Shown in pieces: positions 1-8,641 of a stretch of DNA of 64,000 nt. This DNA comes from Protaetiibacter sp. SSC-01 (GTDB lineage Bacteria; Actinomycetota; Actinomycetes; Actinomycetales; Microbacteriaceae). The DNA lies in assembly GCF_014483895.1 (NCBI RefSeq), contig NZ_CP059987.1, forward strand, positions 2,356,001-2,420,000, written 5' to 3'. Each line of letters opens with the position of its first letter. Positions within the stretch are counted from its first letter, which is position 1. Position numbers and translations under genes: made by a program. The notes below the pieces were generated by a model. That model made no database searches. It was not told the origin of the DNA and worked only from the letters and a program-made list of their open reading frames with translations.

Positions 1-7
1 CCAAGAT

Positions 8-23
8 TCGAACGCTTGTTCTA
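8..23. promoter_or_regulatory. Possible LexA/SOS box
   Basis: The sequence reads TCGAAC, four bases, GTTCTA. This is a GAAC-N4-GTTC palindrome with one mismatch to the mycobacterial form TCGAAC-N4-GTTCGA. It may control a gene lying to the left outside the window, or the very short reading frame at 41-124. It is assigned by eye only; one such box can occur by chance. Confidence 0.4.
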
Positions 24-40
24 CCGCGGAGGGGAGATCA

Positions 41-124
41 GTGGAGAAGTCGCATCCACAGATGGGCACGGGAGAGGAACACGCAATCGCCCCGATACCG
101 CACCCCGCGAACCACCGGGTGTGA
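41..124 (+). CDS. Possible 27-aa ORF behind the SOS-like box (doubtful)
   Basis: A GTG codon follows a purine-rich GGAGGGGAG stretch (28-36) at Shine-Dalgarno distance and opens a 27-codon frame ending in TGA. The peptide has no hydrophobic segment and resembles no family I know. It is listed only because an SOS-like box and a ribosome-binding-type sequence precede it. It could equally be non-coding leader. Nothing else is visible between it and the membrane-protein gene starting at 176. Confidence 0.15.
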   Translation: MEKSHPQMGTGEEHAIAPIPHPANHRV

Positions 125-175
125 CACCATATGCCGCAGGCGGCTGAGCACCGCTCGCGAACGAGAGGGGTCTGC

Positions 176-1285
176 GTGGCGGAGTTCACGGGCGCATTCC
201 CCGCGCCCACGTGGACGCCCCCGGCTCCCGAACCGTTCGTGCCGCTGCGTCCGCTCACGCTCGGGCAGATCCTCGCGGGTGCCTTCCGCGCGCTGCGCCA
301 CAACCCCGGCGTCGTGCTCGTGCCCGCCATCGTGTTCTCGCTCGCCGCGAGCCTCGGCGGCCTCGCGTTCGGGGCGTTCGTGGTCGACCCGCTCGCCGCC
401 TCGATCGGCTCGGGCTACGGCAGCGCCTCGCTCTACGCGTGGGTGAGCGGGTTCGGGGCGGGCGCGCTTGGCTGGCTCGTCATCCAGGCGCTCGTGATCG
501 GCTCGGGCGTCCCGCAACAGGCGGTCGCCGCGGTGGATGTGAGCCACGCGGTCGTCGGGCGCCGTCTCACGCCGCGCGGGTTCCGCCGGCGCACGCGCGG
601 CATCCGCGCCCGCACCTTCGCGTGGACGGGCCTCGTCGTGCTCGCAGTCGTGCTGGGCGGCACGGTCGGCATCGCCGCGATCGGCCTGCTCGAGCCCACG
701 GGCCCCTACGCGGGCCTCTTCACGGGCTTTCTCGTCTACCCCGCGTGCGCCGCCCTGGTGGCGTGGCTCGGCACGAAGCTCGCGTTCGTGCCCTCGGCCC
801 TCGCGGTCGAGCGCCTGCGGTTCGGCGCCGCCCTCGCGCGCTCCTGGCGCCTCACGCGCAAGAGCTTCTGGCGCACCTTCGGCATCCGCCTCCTCGCGTG
901 GGGCATGATCTGGATCGCCACGATGCTCGTGAGCGTGCCCGTCACGCTCCTCGTCGGCTGGCTCGCGAGCATCGTCGCGGGCAACGGCGACCTCGGCGAC
1001 TACCTCGCCGTGACCCGCGCGGGCGACATCGCGGCGGGGGTCGTCTCGGCGGTGATCGCGGCCATCGGGCTCGTCGTCACGACGTCGGTCGACGCGCTGC
1101 TCTACCTCGACCTGCGGATGCGGCGCGAGGGTCTCGACCTCGAGCTCTCGCGCTTCATGGAGCGGCGGCGCCCCACGACGCGCATCGACCCCGACGAGGT
1201 CGACCCGTTCCGTCCGCCGGCCGACCTCGCATCGTCGCGCGTCCCGTCCTCGAGCACCGCGGATGCGGGGTCGCCGTGGGCGTGA
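176..1285 (+). CDS. Multi-span membrane protein heading the MoxR operon
   Basis: A protein of 369 aa with about six hydrophobic segments. The N-terminus is Pro-rich, then LRPLTLGQILAGAFRALRHN leads into the first membrane span. This opening resembles the membrane domain seen in glycerophosphodiester phosphodiesterase-like actinobacterial proteins, but no catalytic domain is present. GTG at 176 is preferred over ATG at 131 because GAGAGGGG (163-170) stands just before it. The stop overlaps the start of the DUF4129 gene, so it is the first gene of a coupled five-gene operon. Its charged C-terminal tail is probably cytoplasmic. Function is unknown; a structural part of the membrane MoxR assembly is an inference from position. 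Confidence 0.8.
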   Translation: MAEFTGAFPAPTWTPPAPEPFVPLRPLTLGQILAGAFRALRHNPGVVLVPAIVFSLAASLGGLAFGAFVVDPLAASIGSGYGSASLYAWVSGFGAGALGWLVIQALVIGSGVPQQAVAAVDVSHAVVGRRLTPRGFRRRTRGIRARTFAWTGLVVLAVVLGGTVGIAAIGLLEPTGPYAGLFTGFLVYPACAALVAWLGTKLAFVPSALAVERLRFGAALARSWRLTRKSFWRTFGIRLLAWGMIWIATMLVSVPVTLLVGWLASIVAGNGDLGDYLAVTRAGDIAAGVVSAVIAAIGLVVTTSVDALLYLDLRMRREGLDLELSRFMERRRPTTRIDPDEVDPFRPPADLASSRVPSSSTADAGSPWA

Positions 1286-1980
1286 AGCTCCCGTTCGACG
1301 TGCCCGTCGACCCCGACCGCGACGAGGCGCGCCGGCTGCTGGAGGATGAGCTCGAGAAGTCGCGCTACCGGCAGGACGACACGCGCGCCGAGACCCCCGA
1401 GTGGCTGCAGGCGTTCTACCGCTGGCTCGAGGACCTCATGAACGGCCTCACGGGCGAGAACTCGATGCCCGGCTGGGTCGTCGTGCTCGTGATCGTGCTC
1501 ATCGCGGTGATCGTCGTGCTGTTCCTCGTGTTCGGGGTGCCGCGGCTGCGGGCGCGGAGCGGCGTCCGCTCGTCGGGCGACGAGCTCTTCGAGGCCGACG
1601 ACCACCGCGACGCCGCGACGATGCGCCGCGACGCCGAGGCCGCCGCCCGCGCGGGGCGCTTCGCGGAGGCGATCGCGGAGCGGTTCCGCGCGATCGCCCG
1701 CTCGCTGCACGAACGCACCCTCGTGTCGACCGTGCCGGGCTCGACGGCGCACGACGTGGCCCGCCGGGCAGCGGCCCCGCTGCCCGAGCACGCCGCTGCC
1801 CTCGACCTCGCCGCCGACGACTTCGACGCCGTGCGCTACCTCGGCGACCCCGGCGACGCCGAGCGCTACGCGCGCATGAGCGCGCTCGACGAGGCCGTGC
1901 AGCGCACGCGTCCCCGCCTCGAGACCGCGGCATCCGCATCCGCCCCCTCCCCTGAGCCGTTCGCGAGGGTCGAGCCGTGA
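1276..1980 (+). CDS. DUF4129 domain membrane protein
   Basis: A protein of 234 aa. Residues 1-60 are charged and probably outside the membrane. One membrane span lies at about 66-88 (SMPGWVVVLVIVLIAVIVV). A cytoplasmic C-terminal DUF4129 region follows, with the family's helical RFRAIARSLHERTL stretch and a TAHDVARRAA motif. Two GTG codons, 1276 and 1282, are possible starts; 1282 would give a GTGA overlap with the upstream stop. It sits between a membrane protein and DUF4350, the usual arrangement in actinobacterial moxR operons. The biochemical role of the family is not known. A Pro/Ser-rich tail ends the protein. Confidence 0.85.
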   Translation: MGVKLPFDVPVDPDRDEARRLLEDELEKSRYRQDDTRAETPEWLQAFYRWLEDLMNGLTGENSMPGWVVVLVIVLIAVIVVLFLVFGVPRLRARSGVRSSGDELFEADDHRDAATMRRDAEAAARAGRFAEAIAERFRAIARSLHERTLVSTVPGSTAHDVARRAAAPLPEHAAALDLAADDFDAVRYLGDPGDAERYARMSALDEAVQRTRPRLETAASASAPSPEPFARVEP

Positions 1981-3167
1981 GCGCGCCCGCCGTCGCCCCC
2001 GCCCCGCCGACCGCCGCCGAGGAGGCGCCGCCGCGCCGTCGCGTCGGCCTCGTCATCGTCTGGATCGCGGTCGCCGTCGTCGTGGTGTTCGGCGCGCTGC
2101 TCGTGTGGGCGGCCGCCTCGGCGTCGGATGTCGGCGAGCACCGCCGCTCCCCCGTCGACCCGGGACCGCGCGGGGCGATGGCCCTCGCGGAGGTGCTGCG
2201 TGCGCAGGGCGTGGAAGTGACCGTCACGAGCTCGTTCGGCGCGACCCAGGCCGCGCTCGGCGAGGGCGCCGACGCGACGCTCGTGCTCGACGACGACTGG
2301 TGGTTGCTCACCGAGGAGACGGCCGCCGAGGTGCTCGCGCTCGGGCGGCATATCGTCGTCGTGCAGCCGAGCGACGACGTGCTCGCGGGTCTCGCGCCGG
2401 GCGTCAAGTACGCGGGCTTCGGCGGCGGCTCCCTCGACGCCGACTGCGAGCTCGGCCCCGCCCAGCGCGCGGGCAGGATCTCCGGATCGGGCGACGGCTA
2501 CACGGCCCCCGCATCCGCGACCACGTGCTACGTCGACGGCGTCGGCAACGCGGCGCTCGTGCGCGTCGAGCGCGGTGTGCGCGAGGTGACGGTGCTCGGC
2601 ACGGGCGACGTGCTCACGAACGAGCGCATCGTCGAGGAGGGCAATGCGGCCCTCGCCCTCGGCCTGCTCGGCGAGCACCCGCGCGTCGTCTGGTACCAGC
2701 CCGACGTCGACGACTACGCCCTCGACGAGTCGGGCCTCGCCGCGCGCCAGGCCGACTGGTACGTGCCGCTCATCGTGCTGCTGCTGCTCGTGGGCGTCGC
2801 CGCCGCGCTGTGGCGGGGGCGGCGGATGGGGCCCGTCGTCGTCGAGGACCTCCCGGTCGAGGTGCGCTCGAGCGAGACGATGGAGGGCCGCGCGCGCCTC
2901 TACGAGCGCGGCGGCGCCCGGGATCACGCCCTCGGCACGCTGCGCGCCGCGACGATCGCGCGCCTCGCCCGCGCGCTCGGCCTCGGCCCGCGCGCGACGG
3001 CCGACGAGGTCATCGCGGCGAGCGCCGCCGTCACGGAGCGCGACCCCGCATCCGTCGACTTCCTGCTGCGCGGCGCGGGTGCCGCCAGCGACTCGGCCTT
3101 CGTGGGCCTCTCCGACAACCTGCTCCGCCTCGAGCGCGACGTCGCTCAGGCGGTGCGACCCGACTGA
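1977..3167 (+). CDS. DUF4350 domain membrane protein
   Basis: A protein of 396 aa starting at a GTG whose GTGA overlaps the stop of the DUF4129 gene, so the two are translationally coupled. It has an N-terminal membrane span at about 24-46 and an extracytoplasmic DUF4350 domain opening with HRRSPVDPGPRGAMALAEVL, a fold related to glutamine amidotransferase-like domains. A second span follows at about 262-280 and a cytoplasmic helical tail ends the protein. Neighbours are DUF4129 and MoxR. The family is thought to act with MoxR/DUF58 at the membrane, but no reaction is established. The domain contains two Cys residues. Confidence 0.88.
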   Translation: MSAPAVAPAPPTAAEEAPPRRRVGLVIVWIAVAVVVVFGALLVWAAASASDVGEHRRSPVDPGPRGAMALAEVLRAQGVEVTVTSSFGATQAALGEGADATLVLDDDWWLLTEETAAEVLALGRHIVVVQPSDDVLAGLAPGVKYAGFGGGSLDADCELGPAQRAGRISGSGDGYTAPASATTCYVDGVGNAALVRVERGVREVTVLGTGDVLTNERIVEEGNAALALGLLGEHPRVVWYQPDVDDYALDESGLAARQADWYVPLIVLLLLVGVAAALWRGRRMGPVVVEDLPVEVRSSETMEGRARLYERGGARDHALGTLRAATIARLARALGLGPRATADEVIAASAAVTERDPASVDFLLRGAGAASDSAFVGLSDNLLRLERDVAQAVRPD

Positions 3168-3201
3168 ACCCGAACCACCGAACGCTGCACCACCGAACAG
3201 A

Positions 3202-4170
3202 ATGGACGACATGGCAACCACCACCGAACTGCGCGACGCGCTGTCGCGGGTCCGCCACGAAGTCGGGAAGGCGGTGGTGGGCCAGGACGGCGCCGTCACG
3301 GGCCTGCTCATCGCCCTGCTCGCGAACGGCCACGTGCTGCTCGAGGGCGTGCCGGGCGTCGCGAAGACCCTGCTCGTGCGCTCCCTCTCGCGCTCGCTGA
3401 GCCTCGAGACGCGACGCGTGCAGTTCACGCCCGACCTCATGCCGGGCGACATCACGGGCTCGGTCGTCTACGACCCGAAGACGGGCGAGTTCGAGTTCCG
3501 CGAGGGCCCGGTGTTCACGAACATCCTGCTCGCGGACGAGATCAACCGCACGCCCCCGAAGACGCAGTCGGCGCTACTCGAGGCGATGGAGGAGCGGCAG
3601 GTGTCTGCCGACGGCGTGACGCGACCGCTGCCCGCCCCGTTCCTCGTCGCCGCCACACAGAACCCGATCGAGTACGAGGGCACCTACACGCTGCCCGAGG
3701 CGCAGCTCGACCGCTTCCTGCTCAAGCTCGTACTCGACCTGCCGGCGCGCGACGCCGAGGTCGAGGTGCTGCAGCGCCACGCCTCGGGCTTCAACCCGCG
3801 CGACCTCGAGGCGGCGGGCGTCACGCCCGTGCTCGACGCCGCGACGCTGCGCGAGGCGCAGGCGGATGTGGCGCGGATGCCCGTGAGCGCCGACGTGCTC
3901 GGCTACGCGGTCGACCTCGCGCGCGGCACCCGCCAGAGCCCCTCGGTACGGCTCGGCGTGAGCCCCCGCGGCGCGACGGCCCTGCTCGCGGCCTCCCGCG
4001 CGTGGGCCTGGCTCTCGGGAGCAGCGGGCGTGACGCCCGACCACATCCAGGCGATGGCGCTGCCGGTGCTGCGCCACCGCATCCAGCTGCGACCCGAGGC
4101 CGAGCTCGAGGGCGTGGGGGCGGATGCCGTGCTGCGGTCCGTCATCCAGCAGGTCCGCGTGCCGATCTGA
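3202..4170 (+). CDS. MoxR family AAA+ ATPase
   Basis: An AAA+ ATPase of 322 aa with Walker A GVPGVAKT (49-56), Walker B ILLADEIN (108-114) and the sensor-1-like ATQNP (151-155). The C-terminal lid domain carries SPRGATALL. MoxR proteins are thought to remodel or activate partner proteins, often von Willebrand-like DUF58 proteins such as the one encoded 4 bp downstream. ATG at 3202 is taken as start; ATG at 3211 is equally possible and neither has a strong ribosome-binding site. It follows DUF4350 after a 34-bp gap. The client protein cannot be deduced from sequence. Confidence 0.95.
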   Translation: MDDMATTTELRDALSRVRHEVGKAVVGQDGAVTGLLIALLANGHVLLEGVPGVAKTLLVRSLSRSLSLETRRVQFTPDLMPGDITGSVVYDPKTGEFEFREGPVFTNILLADEINRTPPKTQSALLEAMEERQVSADGVTRPLPAPFLVAATQNPIEYEGTYTLPEAQLDRFLLKLVLDLPARDAEVEVLQRHASGFNPRDLEAAGVTPVLDAATLREAQADVARMPVSADVLGYAVDLARGTRQSPSVRLGVSPRGATALLAASRAWAWLSGAAGVTPDHIQAMALPVLRHRIQLRPEAELEGVGADAVLRSVIQQVRVPI

Positions 4171-4174
4171 TCCG

Positions 4175-5488
4175 ATGGCGATCTCGGGCTGGTTCGTGGC
4201 GGCGCTCGCTCTGGGCGCCGTGCCCGTCGTGCTGCTCGGCGGCTGGCCGGGGCTCGGCCTGTGGGTCGCCCTCCTGACGCTCGCGGGCGTCGTCGACCTC
4301 GCGCTCGCGGGCTCCCCAGCGGCGCTGCGCGTCACACGCGAGGTGCCCGCGCGCTCGCGCCTCGGCGAGCCGGTCGAGACGACGCTTCTCGTCGTCAACG
4401 CGGGCGGCCGCACGGTGCGCGGCGTCGTGCGCGACGCGTGGCAGCCCTCGGCGGGCGCCCGGCCGACCCGCCAGCGGCTCTCGGTGCCCGCGGGCGAGCG
4501 CCGAGCCATCCGCACGATGCTCACGCCGACGCGTCGCGGCGAGCTGCACGCGGCGGGTGTCACGGTGCGCTCCTCGGGCCCGCTCCACCTCGTCTCGCGC
4601 CAGCGGACGCTGCGCGCCCCCGCGGCGCTGCGCGTGCTGCCGCCGTTCACCTCGCGCCGGCACCTGCCGAGCCGAATCGCACGCCTGCGCGAGCTCGACG
4701 GCCGCACGAGCCTCCTCATCCGGGGCCAGGGCACCGAGTTCGACAGTCTGCGCGAGTACGTGCGCGGCGACGACGTGCGCTCGATCGACTGGCGCGCGAC
4801 GGCCCGGCGCCGCGACCCCGCGGGCGGCGGTGCGAAGCTCGTCGTGCGCACGTGGCGCCCCGAGCGCGACCGCCGCATCGTCATCGTCATCGACTCGGGC
4901 CGCTCGGCGGCTGCGCGCATCGCCGACGAGGTGCGCCTCGACACGGCGTTCGAGGCGAGCCTCCTGCTCGCGGCCCTCGCGACGCGCGCGGGCGACCGCG
5001 TCGACCTCGCCGTGTACGACCGCCGCGTGCGCGGTCGCGTGCAGGGCGCGACGGGCGCGCAGCTACTCGCCCGCATGGTCGACGTGCTCGCGCCGATCGA
5101 GCCCGAGCTCATCGAGCCCGACTGGTACGGCGTGCCGGCGCTCGTGCGCTCGATCACGCCGCACCGCGCCCTCGTCGTGCTGCTCACGACGATCGAGGCG
5201 CCGGGTGCCGCGCAGCCGCTGCTCGCGATGCTGCCCGAGCTCACCCGCCACCACACGGTCGTCGTCGCGTCGGTGACCGACCCGGATGTGCTGGCCGCGG
5301 CCTCGCAGCGCGGCTCGAGCGACGAGGTCTACCGCGCCGCCGCCGCCGAGCGGGCCCTGCTCGACGCGACCCGCGTGGCGGCCGCCATCCGCCGCCTCGG
5401 TGGGGACGTCGTGACCGGAGCGCCGCAGGATCTGCCGCCCGCTCTCGCCGACCACTACCTCGCGCTCAAGGCCTCGGGGCGGCTATAA
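4175..5488 (+). CDS. DUF58 domain protein, MoxR partner
   Basis: A protein of 437 aa with two N-terminal membrane spans (about 5-22 and 24-42), a beta-rich region, and the DUF58 signature at about 187-211 (GTEFDSLREYV, then DDVRSIDWRATARR). A von Willebrand-like strand follows with a degenerate metal site DSGRS at 240-244. The gene begins 4 bp after moxR. Family members work with MoxR ATPases in membrane-linked complexes, an established association; their substrate here is unknown. The stop codon TAA forms part of a TAACCT -10-like element upstream of the aquaporin gene. Confidence 0.93.
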   Translation: MAISGWFVAALALGAVPVVLLGGWPGLGLWVALLTLAGVVDLALAGSPAALRVTREVPARSRLGEPVETTLLVVNAGGRTVRGVVRDAWQPSAGARPTRQRLSVPAGERRAIRTMLTPTRRGELHAAGVTVRSSGPLHLVSRQRTLRAPAALRVLPPFTSRRHLPSRIARLRELDGRTSLLIRGQGTEFDSLREYVRGDDVRSIDWRATARRRDPAGGGAKLVVRTWRPERDRRIVIVIDSGRSAAARIADEVRLDTAFEASLLLAALATRAGDRVDLAVYDRRVRGRVQGATGAQLLARMVDVLAPIEPELIEPDWYGVPALVRSITPHRALVVLLTTIEAPGAAQPLLAMLPELTRHHTVVVASVTDPDVLAAASQRGSSDEVYRAAAAERALLDATRVAAAIRRLGGDVVTGAPQDLPPALADHYLALKASGRL

Positions 5489-5491
5489 CCT
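5486..5491 (+). promoter_or_regulatory. Putative -10 box of the aquaporin gene
   Basis: TAACCT matches TANNNT and overlaps the TAA stop of the DUF58 gene. It predicts transcription starting near 5498 with a leader of about 30 nt containing AAAGGA before the aquaporin ATG. No convincing -35 is visible. Confidence 0.3.
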
Positions 5492-5526
5492 GAGAGTCGT
5501 CTGACCGCCATGAAAGGAATGGACAC

Positions 5527-6234
5527 ATGGCCGAATCCCCTGCACCCGCATCCCTCATCCGCCGTCTCATCGCTGAGACGTTCGGAACCTACCTGCTGGT
5601 CTTCGGCGTCATCGGCGCCGCGCTCTTCTTCGCGCCCGACAACGGGGCCCTCCCCGTCGCGCTGGCGGTCGGCCTCGCGGTGCTCGCCGGCGCCTACGCC
5701 GTCGGCTCCATCTCGGGCGGCCACTTCAACCCGGCCGTCACGATCGGCGCCGCGGCCGCCGGCCGCGCCCGCTGGGCCGACCTGCTGCCCTACTGGGTTG
5801 CCCAGATCGTCGGTGGCGTGCTCGCGACGCTCACGCTCGGCCTCTTCGGCGTGCTGAGCGGCAAGGACCTCGACTTCGGCGCCGTCTCGAACGGCTTCGA
5901 CAGCCACTCGGCGCTCGGCTTCAGCCTGCCCGCCGTGCTCCTCGCCGAGATCGTGGCCACCATGCTCTTCGTGCTCATCATCCTCGGCGTGACCGCCGCG
6001 GGCTCGACGACGGCGGGCTTCGCGCCCCTCGCGATCGGCCTCGCGCTCACGATGTTCCACCTCGTGATGATCCCGGTCAGCAACTCGTCGCTGAACCCCG
6101 CTCGCTCGATCGCGACCGCGGTGCTCGGCGGCCCCGACGCGCTCGCGCAGCTGTGGGTCTTCCTCGTCGCGCCCCTCGTCGGCGGCCTCATCGCCGGCCT
6201 CGTCTATCGCCCGCTCTTCGGCGGCCGCGACTGA
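5527..6234 (+). CDS. AqpZ-like aquaporin (MIP family water channel)
   Basis: A protein of 235 aa with six predicted membrane helices and both NPA boxes: HFNPAVTIG (NPA at 68-70) and SLNPARS (NPA at 191-193). Selectivity-filter residues match AqpZ: His179 in FHLVMIP and Arg194 straight after the second NPA. A glycerol facilitator would have Gly or Asp substitutions here, so a water channel is the better call. The start follows AAAGGA (5513-5518). It is probably its own transcript, since it has a promoter-like element upstream and a hairpin terminator downstream. It lies inside what is normally a continuous moxR-DUF58-SpoIIM-RDD neighbourhood. Confidence 0.94.
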   Translation: MAESPAPASLIRRLIAETFGTYLLVFGVIGAALFFAPDNGALPVALAVGLAVLAGAYAVGSISGGHFNPAVTIGAAAAGRARWADLLPYWVAQIVGGVLATLTLGLFGVLSGKDLDFGAVSNGFDSHSALGFSLPAVLLAEIVATMLFVLIILGVTAAGSTTAGFAPLAIGLALTMFHLVMIPVSNSSLNPARSIATAVLGGPDALAQLWVFLVAPLVGGLIAGLVYRPLFGGRD

Positions 6235-6240
6235 CATCCC

Positions 6241-6283
6241 GAAGGCCCGTCGGGCGCCCGCACACGGCATCCGGCGGGCCTTC
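6241..6283 (+). terminator. Hairpin terminator after the aquaporin
   Basis: An inverted repeat pairs GAAGGCCCGTCG (6241-6252) with CGGCGGGCCTTC (6272-6283), a 12-bp stem with one G-T pair and a 19-nt loop. It begins 6 bp past the aquaporin stop. There is no U-run, which is usual for high-GC actinobacteria. Confidence 0.7.
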
Positions 6284-6353
6284 GTCATGCCCGGGCGCAC
6301 GCCGTCCTGGCCCATGCGAGACGGCACCCCTCGAACGCGGGCCACGGCACGGC

Positions 6354-6365
6354 CATAATCGGGGG
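6354..6365 (+). promoter_or_regulatory. -10 box of a leaderless histidine-kinase transcript
   Basis: CATAAT (6354-6359) is followed by exactly six bases and then the ATG of the kinase gene. This spacing places the transcription start on the A of ATG. The G-run next to the ATG is too close to act as a ribosome-binding site. Confidence 0.55.
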
Positions 6366-7829
6366 ATGGCGAGTCCCCTGCGGCAGATCGCGCGCTCGGC
6401 GCGGGCCCGCATCCTGGGGTCGATGATCCTCGCCGCCGCGATCGGCATGACCGCCGCGGGCGTGAGCGCCTACCTCATCCAGCGCGAACGCGTGCTCGCC
6501 CAGATCGACGACCGCCTCACCGCGAGCGTCGAGGGTCTGCAGTGCATCGCCGAGGGCTGCGACGGCAGCGAGGCGCCCGGCACCGTGCTCGACTTCCTCA
6601 ACCAGTCGATGAAGCGCGTGCTGCCCGACCACAACGAGTCGACGCTCGGACTCATCGACGGCCTCCCGCGCCTGCGACCCTCGAGCGGCATCAGCTTCCG
6701 CCTCGACGACGACCCGGCCTTCGTCGAGCGGGTCGTGGAGGAGGCGGATGCCGAGGCCGTCGTGCGCGGCACGGCGTCGACCGCGTTCGGCACGCTGCGC
6801 TACGTCGTCATCCCCGTCGCGATCCAGACGGATGCGGCCGAGGGCCTCTACGTCTCGGCCTACGACCTCGACGCCGAGCTCGAGGAGATCAGCGAGGCGT
6901 TCCGCACCTACGCCCTCGTCGCGGCGGGCTCGCTCGTGATCGTCGCGCTCGTCGGCTGGTTCGTATCGGGGCGGCTCCTGCGCCCCCTCCGCTCGCTGCA
7001 GCAGACCGCGGCCGGCATCGGCGAGAACGACCTCGAGCGGCGCATCGAGGCGACGGGCAGCGACGACGTCTCCGAGCTCGCGCGCACCTTCAACGCGATG
7101 CTCGACCGCCTGCAACGCTCCTTCGACGCGCAGCGCCGCCTGCTCGACGACGTGAGCCACGAGCTGCGCACCCCCATCACGATCGTGCGCGGGCACCTCG
7201 AGCTGCTCGACCCCGCGAACGCCGCCGAGGTGGATGCCACGCGCGAGCTGTCGATCGACGAGCTCGACCGCATGAACGTGCTCGTCGACGACATCGCCCT
7301 GCTCGTGAAGACGAGCCGCCCCGACTTCCTGCACCGCGAGCCCGTCGACGTCGCCGAGCTCACCGAGCAGGTGCTCGCGAAGGCGCGCGCCCTGAGCCCC
7401 GCGCACGAGTGGCGCACGGCGGGCTCGGCCCACGTCGTCGCGCGCCTCGACGCCGCGCGCATCACCCAGGCCTGGCTGCAGCTCGCGGAGAACGCCGCCA
7501 AGTACGCGCCCGCCGGCACGGCGATCGAGGTCGGCAGCCGCACCGTGCACGAGGACGGCGCCGAGCGCCTCGAGCTGTGGGTGCGCGATCACGGCCCCGG
7601 CATCCCGCAGGAGCAGCTCGACTGGATCTTCGACCGCTTCGCGCGCGTCGAGGTCGGCCGCGGCGTCGAGGGCTCGGGCCTCGGCCTCTCGATCGTCGCC
7701 GCGATCGCGCTCGCGCACGGCGGTCGCGCGTACGCGCAGAACCCCGCCGGCTCGGGGGCCCGCGTCGCGCTCTCGCTGCCCATCGACCCGCCCGAGGAGG
7801 TTCCGGATGCCGCGCATCCTGGTCGCTGA
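6366..7829 (+). CDS. Sensor histidine kinase of a two-component system
   Basis: A protein of 487 aa: membrane span at about 16-38, extracytoplasmic sensor region 39-180, second span 181-201, HAMP linker 202-255, HisKA domain with phospho-acceptor His265 in DDVSHELRTPITI, and an ATPase domain with NAAKYAP (N box), DHGPGIP (G1) and GSGLGLSI (G2). The sensor region contains a C60-x4-C65 pair that could bind metal or form a disulfide (inference). It autophosphorylates on ATP and passes phosphate to the response regulator whose gene overlaps its last 23 bp. A secreted His-rich protein is encoded convergently just beyond the pair and may be a target. Confidence 0.95.
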   Translation: MASPLRQIARSARARILGSMILAAAIGMTAAGVSAYLIQRERVLAQIDDRLTASVEGLQCIAEGCDGSEAPGTVLDFLNQSMKRVLPDHNESTLGLIDGLPRLRPSSGISFRLDDDPAFVERVVEEADAEAVVRGTASTAFGTLRYVVIPVAIQTDAAEGLYVSAYDLDAELEEISEAFRTYALVAAGSLVIVALVGWFVSGRLLRPLRSLQQTAAGIGENDLERRIEATGSDDVSELARTFNAMLDRLQRSFDAQRRLLDDVSHELRTPITIVRGHLELLDPANAAEVDATRELSIDELDRMNVLVDDIALLVKTSRPDFLHREPVDVAELTEQVLAKARALSPAHEWRTAGSAHVVARLDAARITQAWLQLAENAAKYAPAGTAIEVGSRTVHEDGAERLELWVRDHGPGIPQEQLDWIFDRFARVEVGRGVEGSGLGLSIVAAIALAHGGRAYAQNPAGSGARVALSLPIDPPEEVPDAAHPGR

Positions 7830-8487
7830 GGACGAGCGGCGCATCGCGTCGTTCGTCGAGAAGGGTCTCAGGGCCGCCGGCTACGGCGTCGAGACGGTCG
7901 GCGACGGCGTCGACGCTCTCGCTCTCGCACGCGACGGCGGCTTCGACCTCGTGCTGCTCGACATCGGGCTGCCCGGCATCGACGGCTTCGACGTGCTGCG
8001 CCGCCTGCGCGAGGGCGGCAGCACGGTGCCCGTCATCATCCTCACGGCCCGGGACTCGGCCGCCGACACCGTCGCGGGCTTCGAGGGCGGCGCGAACGAC
8101 TACGTCGCGAAGCCGTTCCGCTTCGACGAGCTGCTCGCACGCGTGCGCGTGCGCCTCGCCGACGCCCGCCAGCAGCAGACCCCCGCGCCCGCGCAGTCGC
8201 TCGACTGCGGCCGCGTGAGCCTCGACCTGCGCACGCGGCGCATCACCTCGGCCGCGGGCACCTTCGACCTCTCGGCGCGCGAGTACGCCCTCGCCGAGGA
8301 GTTCATGCGCAACCCCGAGCAGGTTCTCAGCCGCGAGCAGCTGCTGAGCCGCGTGTGGGGGCTCGATTTCGACCCGGGCTCGAACGTCGTCGACGTCTAC
8401 GTGCGCTACCTGCGCCGCAAGATCGGCGCCGGTCACCTCAAGACGGTGCGCGGCATGGGCTACCGCTTCACGGGCGAGCCCGACTAA
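7807..8487 (+). CDS. OmpR-family response regulator
   Basis: A protein of 226 aa. The receiver domain (1-115) has acidic residues near 9, phospho-acceptor Asp52 in LLDIGLPG and Lys102 in VAKPF. The winged-helix Trans_reg_C domain (about 125-222) ends in RRKIGAGHLKTVRGMGYRF, the DNA-contact hairpin. GAGGAGG precedes the ATG inside the kinase gene, so translation is coupled to it. Its gene is followed by a strong bidirectional hairpin. Targets are unknown; paired CATGAGAGC repeats upstream of the nearby secreted-protein gene are candidate binding sites. Confidence 0.96.
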   Translation: MPRILVAEDERRIASFVEKGLRAAGYGVETVGDGVDALALARDGGFDLVLLDIGLPGIDGFDVLRRLREGGSTVPVIILTARDSAADTVAGFEGGANDYVAKPFRFDELLARVRVRLADARQQQTPAPAQSLDCGRVSLDLRTRRITSAAGTFDLSAREYALAEEFMRNPEQVLSREQLLSRVWGLDFDPGSNVVDVYVRYLRRKIGAGHLKTVRGMGYRFTGEPD

Positions 8488-8549
8488 CGGGCGCGGCCCG
8501 CCGCATCCGTCGCTCGGCATCCGTCGCGCCGCACGGGCGCCCGGGCAGA

Positions 8550-8584
8550 CGGATGCCGCGGGGCCCTGCACCCCGCGGCATCCG
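8550..8584. terminator. Bidirectional hairpin terminator
   Basis: A perfect 14-bp inverted repeat (CGGATGCCGCGGGG at 8550-8563 and its complement at 8571-8584) encloses a 7-nt loop. It lies between the convergent response-regulator and secreted-protein genes and can serve both. The rest of the 8488-8641 gap shows nothing else. Confidence 0.8.
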
Positions 8585-8641
8585 CGTCTCGGACGGTCGG
8601 CTCATGCGACCCAGGCGGCCGGGCTCACGCGACCGGGACGG

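Noticed and set aside
1-23. A tRNA T-arm-like word on the minus strand (GTTCGAATC)
   Set aside because: The flanking bases do not form a five-base T-stem and no anticodon arm is present. The palindrome is better explained as a LexA-type box.
3574-5256. Long minus-strand open frames opposite moxR and DUF58, and similar ones elsewhere
   Set aside because: High G+C leaves few stop codons in the antisense frames. The translations are low-complexity Arg/Ser/Ala and match nothing.
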